A DNA stretch of 64,000 bases, from the NCBI GenBank assembly GCA_963728125.1, contig CAVSIZ010000014.1, positions 1-64,000 of the forward strand, in the 5' to 3' direction. This stretch comes from CAWDCV01 sp963728125. GTDB taxonomy: Bacteria; Actinomycetota; Actinomycetes; CAWDCV01. Under the pieces are notes generated by a model that ran no database searches, was not told where the DNA came from, and was given only the letters and a program-made list of their open reading frames with translations. Of the stretch, positions 25,862-32,809 are shown one piece after another (position 1 is the first letter of the stretch; each line of letters begins with the position of its first letter). The translations under genes were made by a program, and so were the position numbers.

Positions 25862-26278
25862 GTGGGCATGGGTCCGGTAGATGTGGCGATCATCGGTTTT
25901 CCAGGTAACAAGTTCACGGGCAAGCTCGTGCCTGCCCTCATGGAGCTGGTCGAGAACGGAACGGTCCGCGTCCTGGACTTGCTCTTCGTTTCCAAGGACG
26001 CCGACGGGGTGGTCTCCTCGTTCCATGTGGCCGATCTCGACGCTGAAAGTCAGCCGAGTTTTCTCCGCGTCAAGGTGGAGGAACCGGGCGCCCTCGGCCC
26101 GGAGGACGCCGAGGAGATCGCCGAGGACCTCGAACCCAACAGTTCTGCTGCTCTACTTGCGTGGGAGAACCTGTGGGCCGCACGTTTCGTCGACGCGCTG
26201 CGCGACGCCGATGCCGTGGTCATCGACCAGATCCGCATCCCTGCTGACGTGGCCGAAGCCGTCCTATCCGGCAGTTAG
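25862..26278 (+). CDS. DUF6325/DUF1269-related protein
   Basis: 138 aa. GPVDVAIIGFPGNKFTGK at the N-terminus parallels GPVQLLVLGFDKPDFQGE of the protein at 6455-6991, and the C-termini also align (WENLWAARFVDALRDADA versus LEHRWAIPLRDAIARAGG). It lacks the glycine-zipper insert of that paralogue and so is probably soluble. I choose GTG 25862 because GGGAGG lies 5 nt upstream; ATG 25841 and 25868 are alternatives. A SHOCT gene follows 34 nt downstream. The pair sits inside the interrupted SulP gene. Confidence 0.75.
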   Translation: MGMGPVDVAIIGFPGNKFTGKLVPALMELVENGTVRVLDLLFVSKDADGVVSSFHVADLDAESQPSFLRVKVEEPGALGPEDAEEIAEDLEPNSSAALLAWENLWAARFVDALRDADAVVIDQIRIPADVAEAVLSGS

Positions 26279-26312
26279 CCACCTGGCTCCGGACGAACTA
26301 AGGGGTACTTAG

Positions 26313-26597
26313 ATGGGACTTCTGCGCATGGCTGCCCGTACGGCCGTCGTCGCGGGTACCGCCACGGCCGTCTCCGGGCGGGTCGCTCGCCGGCAGGCGG
26401 CGAAGTACGATCAGCCGAGTTACGACCAGCCGGCCGCGGCTCAGGCTCCCCCGCAGCAGTACGCCGAGCCCCTTCCTGCCGCGCCGGCCGAGGATGAGTC
26501 AATGGCCAAACTGCGGCAGCTCGCCGAATTGCATAACCAGGGTGTGCTGTCCGACGAGGAGTTCGCAGCCGCCAAGGCCAAGATCCTCGGGATCTGA
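26313..26597 (+). CDS. SHOCT-domain small protein
   Basis: 94 aa. The N-terminus is Ala/Val-rich with interspersed Arg (MAARTAVVAGTATAVSG), then a Pro/Gln/Tyr-rich linker with two SYDQP-like repeats, and a C-terminal SHOCT hairpin (about 65-94: KLRQLAELHNQGVLSDEEF). AGGGG lies about 10 nt before the ATG. This pairing with a DUF6325-type gene also occurs at 6.3-7.0 kb, where the small partner lacks the SHOCT tail. SHOCT tails are also present at 20186 and 30547. Confidence 0.85.
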   Translation: MGLLRMAARTAVVAGTATAVSGRVARRQAAKYDQPSYDQPAAAQAPPQQYAEPLPAAPAEDESMAKLRQLAELHNQGVLSDEEFAAAKAKILGI

Positions 26598-26631
26598 CCA
26601 CCACCGTACCCGCTGACTCAGCGAGCCAGGC

Positions 26632-27372
26632 GTGGGCACGGCCGACGCGTATACGCGCCTGGCGGCGGTCTATGACGAGATCGTGGTCGATCCCTGCCAC
26701 CAGCGGTGGGCCGCCTTCGTCCACGAGGTTTGGTGCGCGGGTGTTCCGGACGTGCGCAGCGTGCTGGACGTCTGTTGCGGCACCGGGCTGATGGCCGCGG
26801 AGCTCATGGCTCTCGGGTATCGCGTCGTCGGTGTGGACGCCTCCGCCTCGATGCTGGAGCGTGCCCGACGGCTGCTCGGTCCGGACGCGGGTCTGGTCCA
26901 AACGACGCTCCCTGACCTGACGATCGCCGGCGACTTCGATGCGGCGGTGTCCACCTACGACGGGCTGAACTACCTGACCCCGATCGGTCTGCGGACGGCC
27001 CTGCTGGCCGTGGCAAGCCGCCTTCGGGCCGGCGGCTGGTTCATCTTCGACCTGCACACCGACGCAATGATGGGTTTCACCGCGTCAAACCCGGTCGTCG
27101 AGGGCAAGGCGCGCGGTCAGCTCTTCGCGATCGCGAGCGTGGTGGATGTCCGCGCCCGCACGTGCGACACGCGTATCGAGGTCACCCGACTCAGCGACGG
27201 CGACACTTTCACCGAGCACCACCGCCAGCACTTCTTCACCGATGCACAGGTCCAGGGCGCCCTCGCCCACGCAGGATTCCGGGTGGTCGCCGTCACGGCC
27301 GAGTACACGCATGAGCCCGTGACGGCGTCGTCCATGCGGGCCACCTGGATCACCCGTCTCCGTCCGGGCTGA
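26632..27372 (+). CDS. SAM-dependent methyltransferase (class I)
   Basis: 246 aa. Motif I VLDVCCGTG at about 43-51, an acidic motif II end (VVGVDAS, 61-67), DLTI and a post-motif region TYDGLNYL near 108, then LRAGGWFIFDLHT of motif III. It resembles the Methyltransf_25 group; the substrate is unknown. It starts at GTG 26632 with no strong ribosome site, 34 nt after the SHOCT gene, so it is probably the third gene of a small operon. The following 27373-27600 has no recognisable gene. Confidence 0.85.
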   Translation: MGTADAYTRLAAVYDEIVVDPCHQRWAAFVHEVWCAGVPDVRSVLDVCCGTGLMAAELMALGYRVVGVDASASMLERARRLLGPDAGLVQTTLPDLTIAGDFDAAVSTYDGLNYLTPIGLRTALLAVASRLRAGGWFIFDLHTDAMMGFTASNPVVEGKARGQLFAIASVVDVRARTCDTRIEVTRLSDGDTFTEHHRQHFFTDAQVQGALAHAGFRVVAVTAEYTHEPVTASSMRATWITRLRPG

Positions 27373-27599
27373 CCCGTCAACAGCAGCCCGGCGAGCCCGG
27401 CGAGCCCGTGGTCCGGCAACCAGTTCGTCCAACGACCAATGAATTCTTGTGCCGGAGCCTTTCGCCGGCGATCCCGCCCCGAATGCGGGCAATCGCGGCG
27501 GGATGGCCGTGATGCATCTGCTCGCCATCAGTCCGCAGCCACACCGTCTCCACGTCGACACCGAGCATCCTCCGAGCCGCGTTCAGCTCCGGGACTCGG

Positions 27600-28188
27600 G
27601 TAGCTTCCTGGCCGACTTCATCTCCGCGCCGACCCTGATCGGGTTCAAGGCGGGAACCGGTCTGCTCATCGCCGCGGGACAACTGGGCAAGGTGCTCGGG
27701 GCGCCGCAAGAGGCCGACAACTTCTTCAGCAAGGTCGGCTCGACGCTGAGGAATCTCGGAGCAACCAGCTGGGCGACGGCAGCGCTCGCGGCCGCCAGCA
27801 TCACCCTCCTCCTCGCGTTGCGTCGCTGGGTCCACGTTCGTTCCCGGATTTCTGCTGGTCGTCGCCCTCGGCATGCTCGCCGCAGCGGGAACTGGGCTCG
27901 CCGATCGCCGTGTTGACCTCGTGGTCGACTTAAGTCCGGTGCCGGACATCGACATCACGGCGTTGGATGAACCTTCCCGCATTCGATGCCAACGTGCGCG
28001 AGCGTGGCATCACCCCGTGGTTGGCAAACACCAACGCTCGGTTGCTGGACATGATCCGACGAATCCCGAATGCCGACCGGTGGAAGTCGCAGCTCTTCCG
28101 AGACGTCAAGGACGCCGCCGAGGCATACACAGCGAGACGGCGCCGCGAGGTTCCGGTCAATCCGAGGAATCCCACCCGCGAAGGGTGA
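27600..28188 (+). pseudogene. SulP anion transporter, 3-prime remnant with STAS domain
   Basis: The stretch FLADFISAPTLIGFKAGTG, then GQLGKVLGAP and FFSKVGSTL, is the middle of a SulP membrane domain (27600-27830). After a shift near 27860 the sequence gives LLVVALGMLAAAGTGLADR, then jumps to the STAS domain (LVVDLSPVPDIDITALD); another shift near 27955 gives RGITPWLANTNARLLDMIRR and the tail to TGA at 28186-28188. Two frameshifts and the loss of the later helices make it dead. It continues the remnant at 25462. Confidence 0.65.
28172..28188. promoter_or_regulatory. Palindrome site, TCACC-N7-GGTGA family (one mismatch)
   Basis: CCACC, 7 nt, GGTGA, ending 68 nt before GTG 28257 of the small protein gene. 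It covers the stop of the SulP remnant and a candidate ATG at 28188, which argues for the downstream GTG as start. Confidence 0.45.
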
Positions 28189-28256
28189 TGAGCGCTTCCG
28201 CAACCGTGCCGAATCATGGGGGCACCGGAACGGCAGCCGACAGGCGGGGGTGGCGC

Positions 28257-28496
28257 GTGGAAGCCGTCGACTACGAGATCCGGATCAAGGGCCGCGTCAG
28301 CGACTCTCAGCTTCTGGCGTTCGAGGGGATGACGGTGACCGTCGAGCCCGTCGAAACGGTCGCTTATGGCCCGCTCCCGGATCAAGAAGCCGTCCATCAA
28401 CTGATGGCCAAGCTGCAGGCACTGGGCCTGGAAATCGTCGAGATACGCCGCTTGCCTGGTCATCCTGGCGACGAAGGTGCGTCGGACGGGAAGTGA
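28257..28496 (+). CDS. Small protein (79 aa), paralogue of the 10583 product
   Basis: YEIRIKGRVSDSQLLAFEG, then VETVAYGPLPDQEAVHQL and LQALGLEIVEIRRLPG align throughout with the products at 10583 and 28460. The beta-alpha-beta-beta-alpha-beta pattern suggests an ACT-like ligand-binding or dimerising fold. GTG 28257 is preferred because the palindrome at 28172 overlaps the only earlier ATG; the ribosome site (GCGGGGG) is weak. It follows a SulP remnant on the same strand, as its neighbour on the other strand does, pointing to an ancestral SulP-small protein pair. The 3-prime end overlaps the convergent gene by 37 nt. Confidence 0.7.
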   Translation: MEAVDYEIRIKGRVSDSQLLAFEGMTVTVEPVETVAYGPLPDQEAVHQLMAKLQALGLEIVEIRRLPGHPGDEGASDGK

Positions 28497-28723
28497 CTGG
28501 CATCGGGCCGATCGCCAACCCGCGGCAATCGCCGCACATCGATCACCTCGAGCCCAAGCAGGCGAAGCCGCGCCAGTGAGCCGAAGAGAGCGGCCTGGTC
28601 GCGAAATCGGCCGGAGATCGTCGTGGTGGCAGATATGGGTTCCACCTCGAGCCCTGCCTGCTGCGCGGCCAACATGGCGACCGCCCTGCTGCCTCTGACC
28701 CGAAATGCGTAGCGAGCGGTCAT
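28460..28723 (-). CDS. Small protein (87 aa), paralogue of the 10583 product
   Basis: YAFRVRGSRAVAMLAAQQAG, then TTTISGRFRDQAALFGSL and LRLLGLEVIDVRRLPR show the same six-element pattern as the proteins at 10583 and 28257. GAGGAGG lies about 9 nt before ATG 28723 and overlaps the stop of the SulP STAS remnant upstream. The tail after residue 70 is probably disordered and its coding part overlaps the convergent paralogue. The two paralogues face each other tail to tail, an inverted arrangement that could arise by duplication. Confidence 0.7.
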   Translation of the reverse strand: MTARYAFRVRGSRAVAMLAAQQAGLEVEPISATTTISGRFRDQAALFGSLARLRLLGLEVIDVRRLPRVGDRPDASHFPSDAPSSPG

Positions 28724-28735
28724 GCGACAACCTCC

Positions 28736-28925
28736 TCATCCCTCGTCGGTGGCGCCGCGCGTGGGTGACCTAGATACCGCTTCCACCGCGGCCCGCACCG
28801 TGGGGTACACGCGGTTCTCTCCCACCAGCCCAATCAGCCCGACGGCGCGCAGCTGCTGCCGCCTTGCGGCCTTAAGGCGAGCGATGACGAACCCGACGTC
28901 CTCGGCCGCGAGCGCGGACGAGCCG
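28736..28925 (-). pseudogene. SulP STAS-domain C-terminal remnant
   Basis: DVGFVIARLKAARRQQLRAV followed by GLIGLVGENRVYPTVRAAVEA matches the last helix-strand-helix part of SulP STAS domains. The open frame extends upstream to 29068 without further resemblance, so only the 3-prime tail of a second SulP gene survives. Bases 28736-28752 also fit the palindrome pattern (TCATC-N7-GGTGG), but they fall in the ribosome site of the next gene, so that match may be chance. Confidence 0.6.
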
Positions 28926-29045
28926 GTGCAGGATCGGTCGGCGAGCAGCCGGACGGAACGGGGACGGATGTCGCCCGTAGCCATCGCTCGCCAGCACTTG
29001 TGCTTCCACCTCGCCGATCGTCGGGTAACCACATCGCCGCGTCCT

Positions 29046-29062
29046 TCATCCGTCGCGGATGA
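29046..29062. promoter_or_regulatory. Palindrome site TCATC-N7-GATGA
   Basis: A symmetric copy with only 2 nt separating it from the next site at 29065. The pair lies 35-70 nt before ATG 29116. Confidence 0.6.
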
Positions 29063-29064
29063 AA

Positions 29065-29081
29065 TCACCCCCGTCAGGTGA
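29065..29081. promoter_or_regulatory. Palindrome site TCACC-N7-GGTGA (exact)
   Basis: The second of a tandem pair upstream of the membrane protein at 29116. The centres of the pair are 19 nt apart, close to two helical turns, so two dimers could bind the same face side by side. Confidence 0.6.
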
Positions 29082-29115
29082 TGGGGGGCTCGCTGATCGC
29101 GTGGAGGCTGATCTC

Positions 29116-30471
29116 ATGGCGAACGTCCCAGCTCTCACAGACGAGGAGCGAGCCGAGTTGCAGCGCTTGCGCACCGAGGTGACGCGCCTTCGTACCGAGG
29201 TCGAGGCGAAGGAGGGTGACGTGCCGGCAGCGGGCCGCGGCCCAGCGCGGCAGCGGTGGCGGACCATCGTCGCCACGCTGCTCATCGTCATCGGTTGTGT
29301 GCTCGCCCCGCTGTCAGTCGTGGCGATCTGGAGCAGCAATCAGGTCACCGACACGGACCGGTACATCGCGACGGTGAGCCCGCTGGCCGACGAGCCGGCA
29401 ATACAGGACGCCATCGCCGACAAGATCACCGCCCAAGTATTCACCTACATCGACGTCGAGGCGATCACGACGCAGGCAGTGGAAGCGCTCGGGAACCAGG
29501 GGCTGCCGCCGCAGGTCGCCACCCAGCTCCAGGCGCTGAGCGTGCCGCTTGCCAACGGAATCGAGAGCTTCACGCGCAGCCAGGTGGACCGTGTCGTGCA
29601 AAGCGATGCCTTCGCAGACGCCTGGGTTTCGGCCAACCGGGTGGCGCACGAGCAACTCGTCGCCGCCTTGACGGGCGAGACATCGGGATCCATCACGGTC
29701 GAGAACGACACCGTCAGCGTGAACATGGCCGCGTTCATCGCGACCGTCAAGGAGCGGCTCGTCGACCGAGGATTCACGCTGGCCGAGCGGATTCCCGAGG
29801 TCGAGGCCTCATTCGTCCTCTTCCAATCAGAGGACATCACCCGGGCGCAACGGGCCTTCAATCTGCTCGACAAGCTGGGGATCTGGCTGCCCATCGTCGC
29901 CCTGATCCTGATCGCCATCGGCGTCTACGTCGCCAAGAACCACCGCCGGGCCCTCGTCGGCGCCGGAATCGGGGTCTCCGTCGGCATGGTCGTCCTGGCC
30001 CTGGCATTGGCGATCTTCCGATCGATCTATCTCAACGCCGTTCCCGCCGATGTCCTGCCGCATGACGCCGCAGCGCTGCTCTACGACACCATCGTGCGAT
30101 TCCTGCGACTCGGCCTTCGTACCGTGCTGGTCCTTGCTCTGATCGTCGCCGCCGCAGCCTTCCTGACCGGGGAATCGGTCACCGCCGTCCGTACCCGTCG
30201 AGGATTGTCGACAGCCATCGGACGGCTCCGGGGAGGCGCCGAGCAGGCCGGCCTGAACACCGGCCCTGTTGGCGCCTGGGTGTACCGGAACAAGACGGCG
30301 CTGCGCATCGCCGCAGTGAGCGCGGCGTGCCTCGCGGTGGTGTTCTGGGGCCGGCCGACGGGCAAGGTCGTGATCGGCCTGAGCCTCGCCCTCCTCGTCG
30401 TTCTGGCAATCATCGAGTTCCTCGGGCGACCCAGCGAACCGACCCGGGACGTGTCGGCGTCCACCACGTGA
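29116..30471 (+). CDS. Multi-helix membrane protein with N-terminal coiled coil and large extracytoplasmic loop
   Basis: 451 aa. A short coiled coil (LTDEERAELQRLRTEVTRL) precedes helix 1 (about 60-80). A loop of roughly 190 residues follows (VTDTDRYIATVSPLADEPAI), then helices near 260-285, 290-310, 335-360, 400-415 and 418-435. The loop start resembles uncharacterised actinobacterial integral membrane proteins; I know no function. The start is set at ATG 29116, which has GGAGG 9 nt upstream. A tandem pair of palindromic sites lies just before it. Confidence 0.8.
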   Translation: MANVPALTDEERAELQRLRTEVTRLRTEVEAKEGDVPAAGRGPARQRWRTIVATLLIVIGCVLAPLSVVAIWSSNQVTDTDRYIATVSPLADEPAIQDAIADKITAQVFTYIDVEAITTQAVEALGNQGLPPQVATQLQALSVPLANGIESFTRSQVDRVVQSDAFADAWVSANRVAHEQLVAALTGETSGSITVENDTVSVNMAAFIATVKERLVDRGFTLAERIPEVEASFVLFQSEDITRAQRAFNLLDKLGIWLPIVALILIAIGVYVAKNHRRALVGAGIGVSVGMVVLALALAIFRSIYLNAVPADVLPHDAAALLYDTIVRFLRLGLRTVLVLALIVAAAAFLTGESVTAVRTRRGLSTAIGRLRGGAEQAGLNTGPVGAWVYRNKTALRIAAVSAACLAVVFWGRPTGKVVIGLSLALLVVLAIIEFLGRPSEPTRDVSASTT

Positions 30472-30546
30472 ACGCGTTTCGCGTCGCCAGGCCGCGCGCT
30501 GGCAGAGTCAAGGGAGTATCCGTCCGACCACGCAACACCTGAGCCC

Positions 30547-30696
30547 ATGCTTACGGCTCCGGTCCAACCCGCACAGCCCGGCTCCGTGGGACCGGACATG
30601 ATCCAGCAGCTCAAGGATCTCGCCGAGCTCAAGGACCAGGGCGTCCTCACCGACGAGGAATTCGCCGCTCAGAAGACCCGCATCCTCGGTACGTGA
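30547..30696 (+). CDS. 49-aa SHOCT-domain peptide
   Basis: A short frame from ATG 30547 to TGA 30694-30696. After a Pro-rich lead (APVQPAQPGSVGPD) the rest is a full SHOCT hairpin (IQQLKDLAELKDQGVLTDEE, then FAAQKTRILG), nearly identical in pattern to the tail of the protein at 26313. It lies 75 nt after the membrane protein stop on the same strand and may be co-transcribed with it. No good ribosome site is seen, so it could be leaderless or poorly expressed. It might supply an oligomerisation unit. Confidence 0.65.
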   Translation: MLTAPVQPAQPGSVGPDMIQQLKDLAELKDQGVLTDEEFAAQKTRILGT

Positions 30697-30708
30697 CGGG
30701 CTCCAGGC

Positions 30709-31209
30709 TCAATGCACGATGACCTCGAGCAAGACGATCATCAATCCGAACGTGCCGTTGACGAGGCCCACTCCTACGGCCCTCGGCCACCCCCATTCGA
30801 GGCGGCGCGCATAGGTGACTCCCCAGACAACGAGTTGAGCCAGTCCGGTCCACAGAGCGAGCGTCAGGGCGACATCTTCGTCCAGGATGCCGACTCCGCC
30901 GAGCCCAAGAACGAGCAGCATCGGGGCTGGGCCGATCAGCATCGCCCACTCCTCCCTCATGGCAGTGACGGCGGCGTTCCAGTCGGGCTCCCCACCTTGT
31001 TTCAAGTGATGGGCAAGCGTCTCGGCGTACACGTGAGCGAGCCACAAGATGAGAAGCGTGACTACCGTCAGCGCGAGAATCTGGGCATCGGACTGGTTGC
31101 GCGCCGCGGCTCCGATGACGGCCATCGCCGCGATGGTGCCGTAGATGGCACCTGCCGCGTGTGTCCGAACGCCGATCGTTTGGGGGATCGCCGTCTTCGG
31201 CTTTGGCAT
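30709..31209 (-). CDS. Four-helix membrane protein, unknown family
   Basis: 166 aa. Start ATG 31209 has AAGGAG 9 nt upstream; the longer frame to 31314 has none. Helices near 15-33, 40-62, 90-110 and 115-160 are joined by short loops; HVYAETLAHHLKQ connects helices 2 and 3. I do not recognise the family. The gene diverges from the formylglycine-generating enzyme at 31299 over an 89-bp gap with no copy of the recurring palindrome. Confidence 0.75.
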   Translation of the reverse strand: MPKPKTAIPQTIGVRTHAAGAIYGTIAAMAVIGAAARNQSDAQILALTVVTLLILWLAHVYAETLAHHLKQGGEPDWNAAVTAMREEWAMLIGPAPMLLVLGLGGVGILDEDVALTLALWTGLAQLVVWGVTYARRLEWGWPRAVGVGLVNGTFGLMIVLLEVIVH

Positions 31210-31298
31210 GTGCCGCTCCTTCTCTGTGGCCTCCCGGGTGATTGTTCCGCGCGAAGCAGCTGCCGTCAGGTGTCGCAGCAGGTGTTTAGGCTGCCGAG

Positions 31299-32198
31299 AT
31301 GAGCATCGCGACACGGTCGCGCAAGGGCATGAGGCTCGTCCGCGGCGGCACGTTCGCGATGGGCAGCAACATGTTCTACCCGGAGGAGTCGCCAGTCCAC
31401 GACGTGGCGGTTGACGACCTGTGGGTCGATGAGCATCCCGTGACGAATGCGCAGTTCCGGCGGTTCGTCAAGGACACGGGCTACGTCACGGTCGCGGAGC
31501 GCACGCCGGACGCTGCAGATTTCCCCGGTGCGGATCCCGCTGTGTTGGTTCCGGGGTCGCAGGTGTTCACCCCGACGCCTGGGCCGGTGCCACTGGACGA
31601 CTGGACCCGATGGTGGCGCTGGCAGCCGGGTGCGGACTGGCGTCATCCAGAAGGCCCGGACAGCACCCTGCACGGCCGCGAGCTGCACCCGGTCGTCCAC
31701 GTGGGGTGGGAGGATGCCCGGGCCTACGCGCAATCGTGCGGCAAAGAACTGCCAACCGAGGCGGAGTGGGAGCATGCGGCGCGAGGCGGCATAGAGGGGG
31801 CGACCTATCCCTGGGGGAACGAATTCCAGCCCCGAGGTCGGGTGATGGCGAACACCTGGCACGGCCGATTTCCGTACGAGAACCTCCGGCCGCACGGGTT
31901 CTTTGGCACCTCTCCGGTCCGGAGCTTCCCGCCCAACGGCTATGCGCTGTTCGACGTCGCCGGCAATGTCTGGGAGTGGACGAGCACGCCCTGGGGGGAA
32001 ACTCCGGGCGCCGAGGTGACGCCGGCCTGCTGTGCGCCGCAGCACGAGGTTACGGAAGAGGAACGTCGTGTCACCAAGGGTGGATCACACCTGTGCGCGC
32101 CGTCGTACTGCCACCGCTACCGGCCGGCCGCCCGTCAGGGGCATACCGTGAGAAGCACGACCAGCCACGTCGGGTTCCGCTGCGTCGCCCACGCCTAG
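31299..32198 (+). CDS. Formylglycine-generating enzyme (SUMF1 family), second copy
   Basis: 299 aa. MRLVRGGTFAMGSN at 11-24, PTEAEWEHAARGG, GNVWEWT and the catalytic motif GGSHLCAPSYCHRYRP with Cys266 and Cys271. It lacks the extra 15-residue insertion before the catalytic motif seen in the copy at 21248. No sulfatase lies beside it, so it may act on the arylsulfatase at 13650, which has no FGE of its own, or be a duplicate. The start has no strong ribosome site. Confidence 0.9.
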   Translation: MSIATRSRKGMRLVRGGTFAMGSNMFYPEESPVHDVAVDDLWVDEHPVTNAQFRRFVKDTGYVTVAERTPDAADFPGADPAVLVPGSQVFTPTPGPVPLDDWTRWWRWQPGADWRHPEGPDSTLHGRELHPVVHVGWEDARAYAQSCGKELPTEAEWEHAARGGIEGATYPWGNEFQPRGRVMANTWHGRFPYENLRPHGFFGTSPVRSFPPNGYALFDVAGNVWEWTSTPWGETPGAEVTPACCAPQHEVTEEERRVTKGGSHLCAPSYCHRYRPAARQGHTVRSTTSHVGFRCVAHA

Positions 32199-32213
32199 GG
32201 GGAAGCGGGACAC

Positions 32214-32230
32214 TCATCCGTGACGGGTGG
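32214..32230. promoter_or_regulatory. Palindrome site, TCATC-N7-GGTGG variant
   Basis: One half-site differs in its outer base. It ends 60 nt before ATG 32291. A separate inverted repeat GATCAC-N10-GTGATC at 32264-32285 overlaps the ribosome site (GAGGAAG) of the same gene. Confidence 0.45.
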
Positions 32231-32290
32231 GGATCGGGGCTGCCACGGCAGGCACAGTTGTGGGATCACGTGAGAGGAAGTGATCGCCAC

Positions 32291-32797
32291 ATGGCTCTTC
32301 TGCGCAGACGCGAGGACAACGGGCACGTCCACTACCGGATGAGGGAGAAGCTGCTCGCCATCGGTGACGACTATGTGATCGAAGATGACGATGGCGTCCC
32401 TCGATACCGGGTCAACGGCAAGGCCATCCGGTTCCGGGACACCTGGGTGCTCGAAGACCCAGACGGGCACGAAATCGCTCGAATCCGCGAGAAAAAGCTC
32501 TCGATCCGCGATGCCATCACGATCGAGATCGGCGGGCGACAAGCAAAGGTCAAGAAGGCGCTCGTGGGGATCCGTGACCGCTTCCACGTCGAGGTCGACG
32601 GGGGAGAGGACCTGAAGATCCACGGCAACATCGTCGACCACGAGTACCGGATAGATCAGGGCGGACGCACCGTCGCCGAGGTCTCCAAACGGTGGTTTCG
32701 AGTACGCGACACCTATGGGGTCGAGGTGCATGACGAGGCCGACACGGCGCTCATCCTCGCTGCGACCGTCGCCGTCGAGGCGCTTGCCCACGACTAA
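32291..32797 (+). CDS. LURP-one-related / Tubby-like barrel protein
   Basis: 168 aa. The repeated beta-hairpin pattern (YRMREKLLAIGDDYVIED, KAIRFRDTWVLED, KKLSIRDAITIEI, KWFRVRDTYGVEV-like) is that of LURP-one-related proteins, which adopt a tubby-like barrel around a central helix and are related to phospholipid scramblases. No membrane segment, so cytosolic. Bacterial members have no firm function. GAGGAAG precedes the ATG by 10 nt and lies within an inverted repeat. Confidence 0.8.
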   Translation: MALLRRREDNGHVHYRMREKLLAIGDDYVIEDDDGVPRYRVNGKAIRFRDTWVLEDPDGHEIARIREKKLSIRDAITIEIGGRQAKVKKALVGIRDRFHVEVDGGEDLKIHGNIVDHEYRIDQGGRTVAEVSKRWFRVRDTYGVEVHDEADTALILAATVAVEALAHD

Positions 32798-32809
32798 TCG
32801 CCCACACGG

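Noticed and set aside
27377..27982. A minus-strand frame opposite the SulP remnant
   Set aside because: No recognisable domain, and the plus strand matches SulP.
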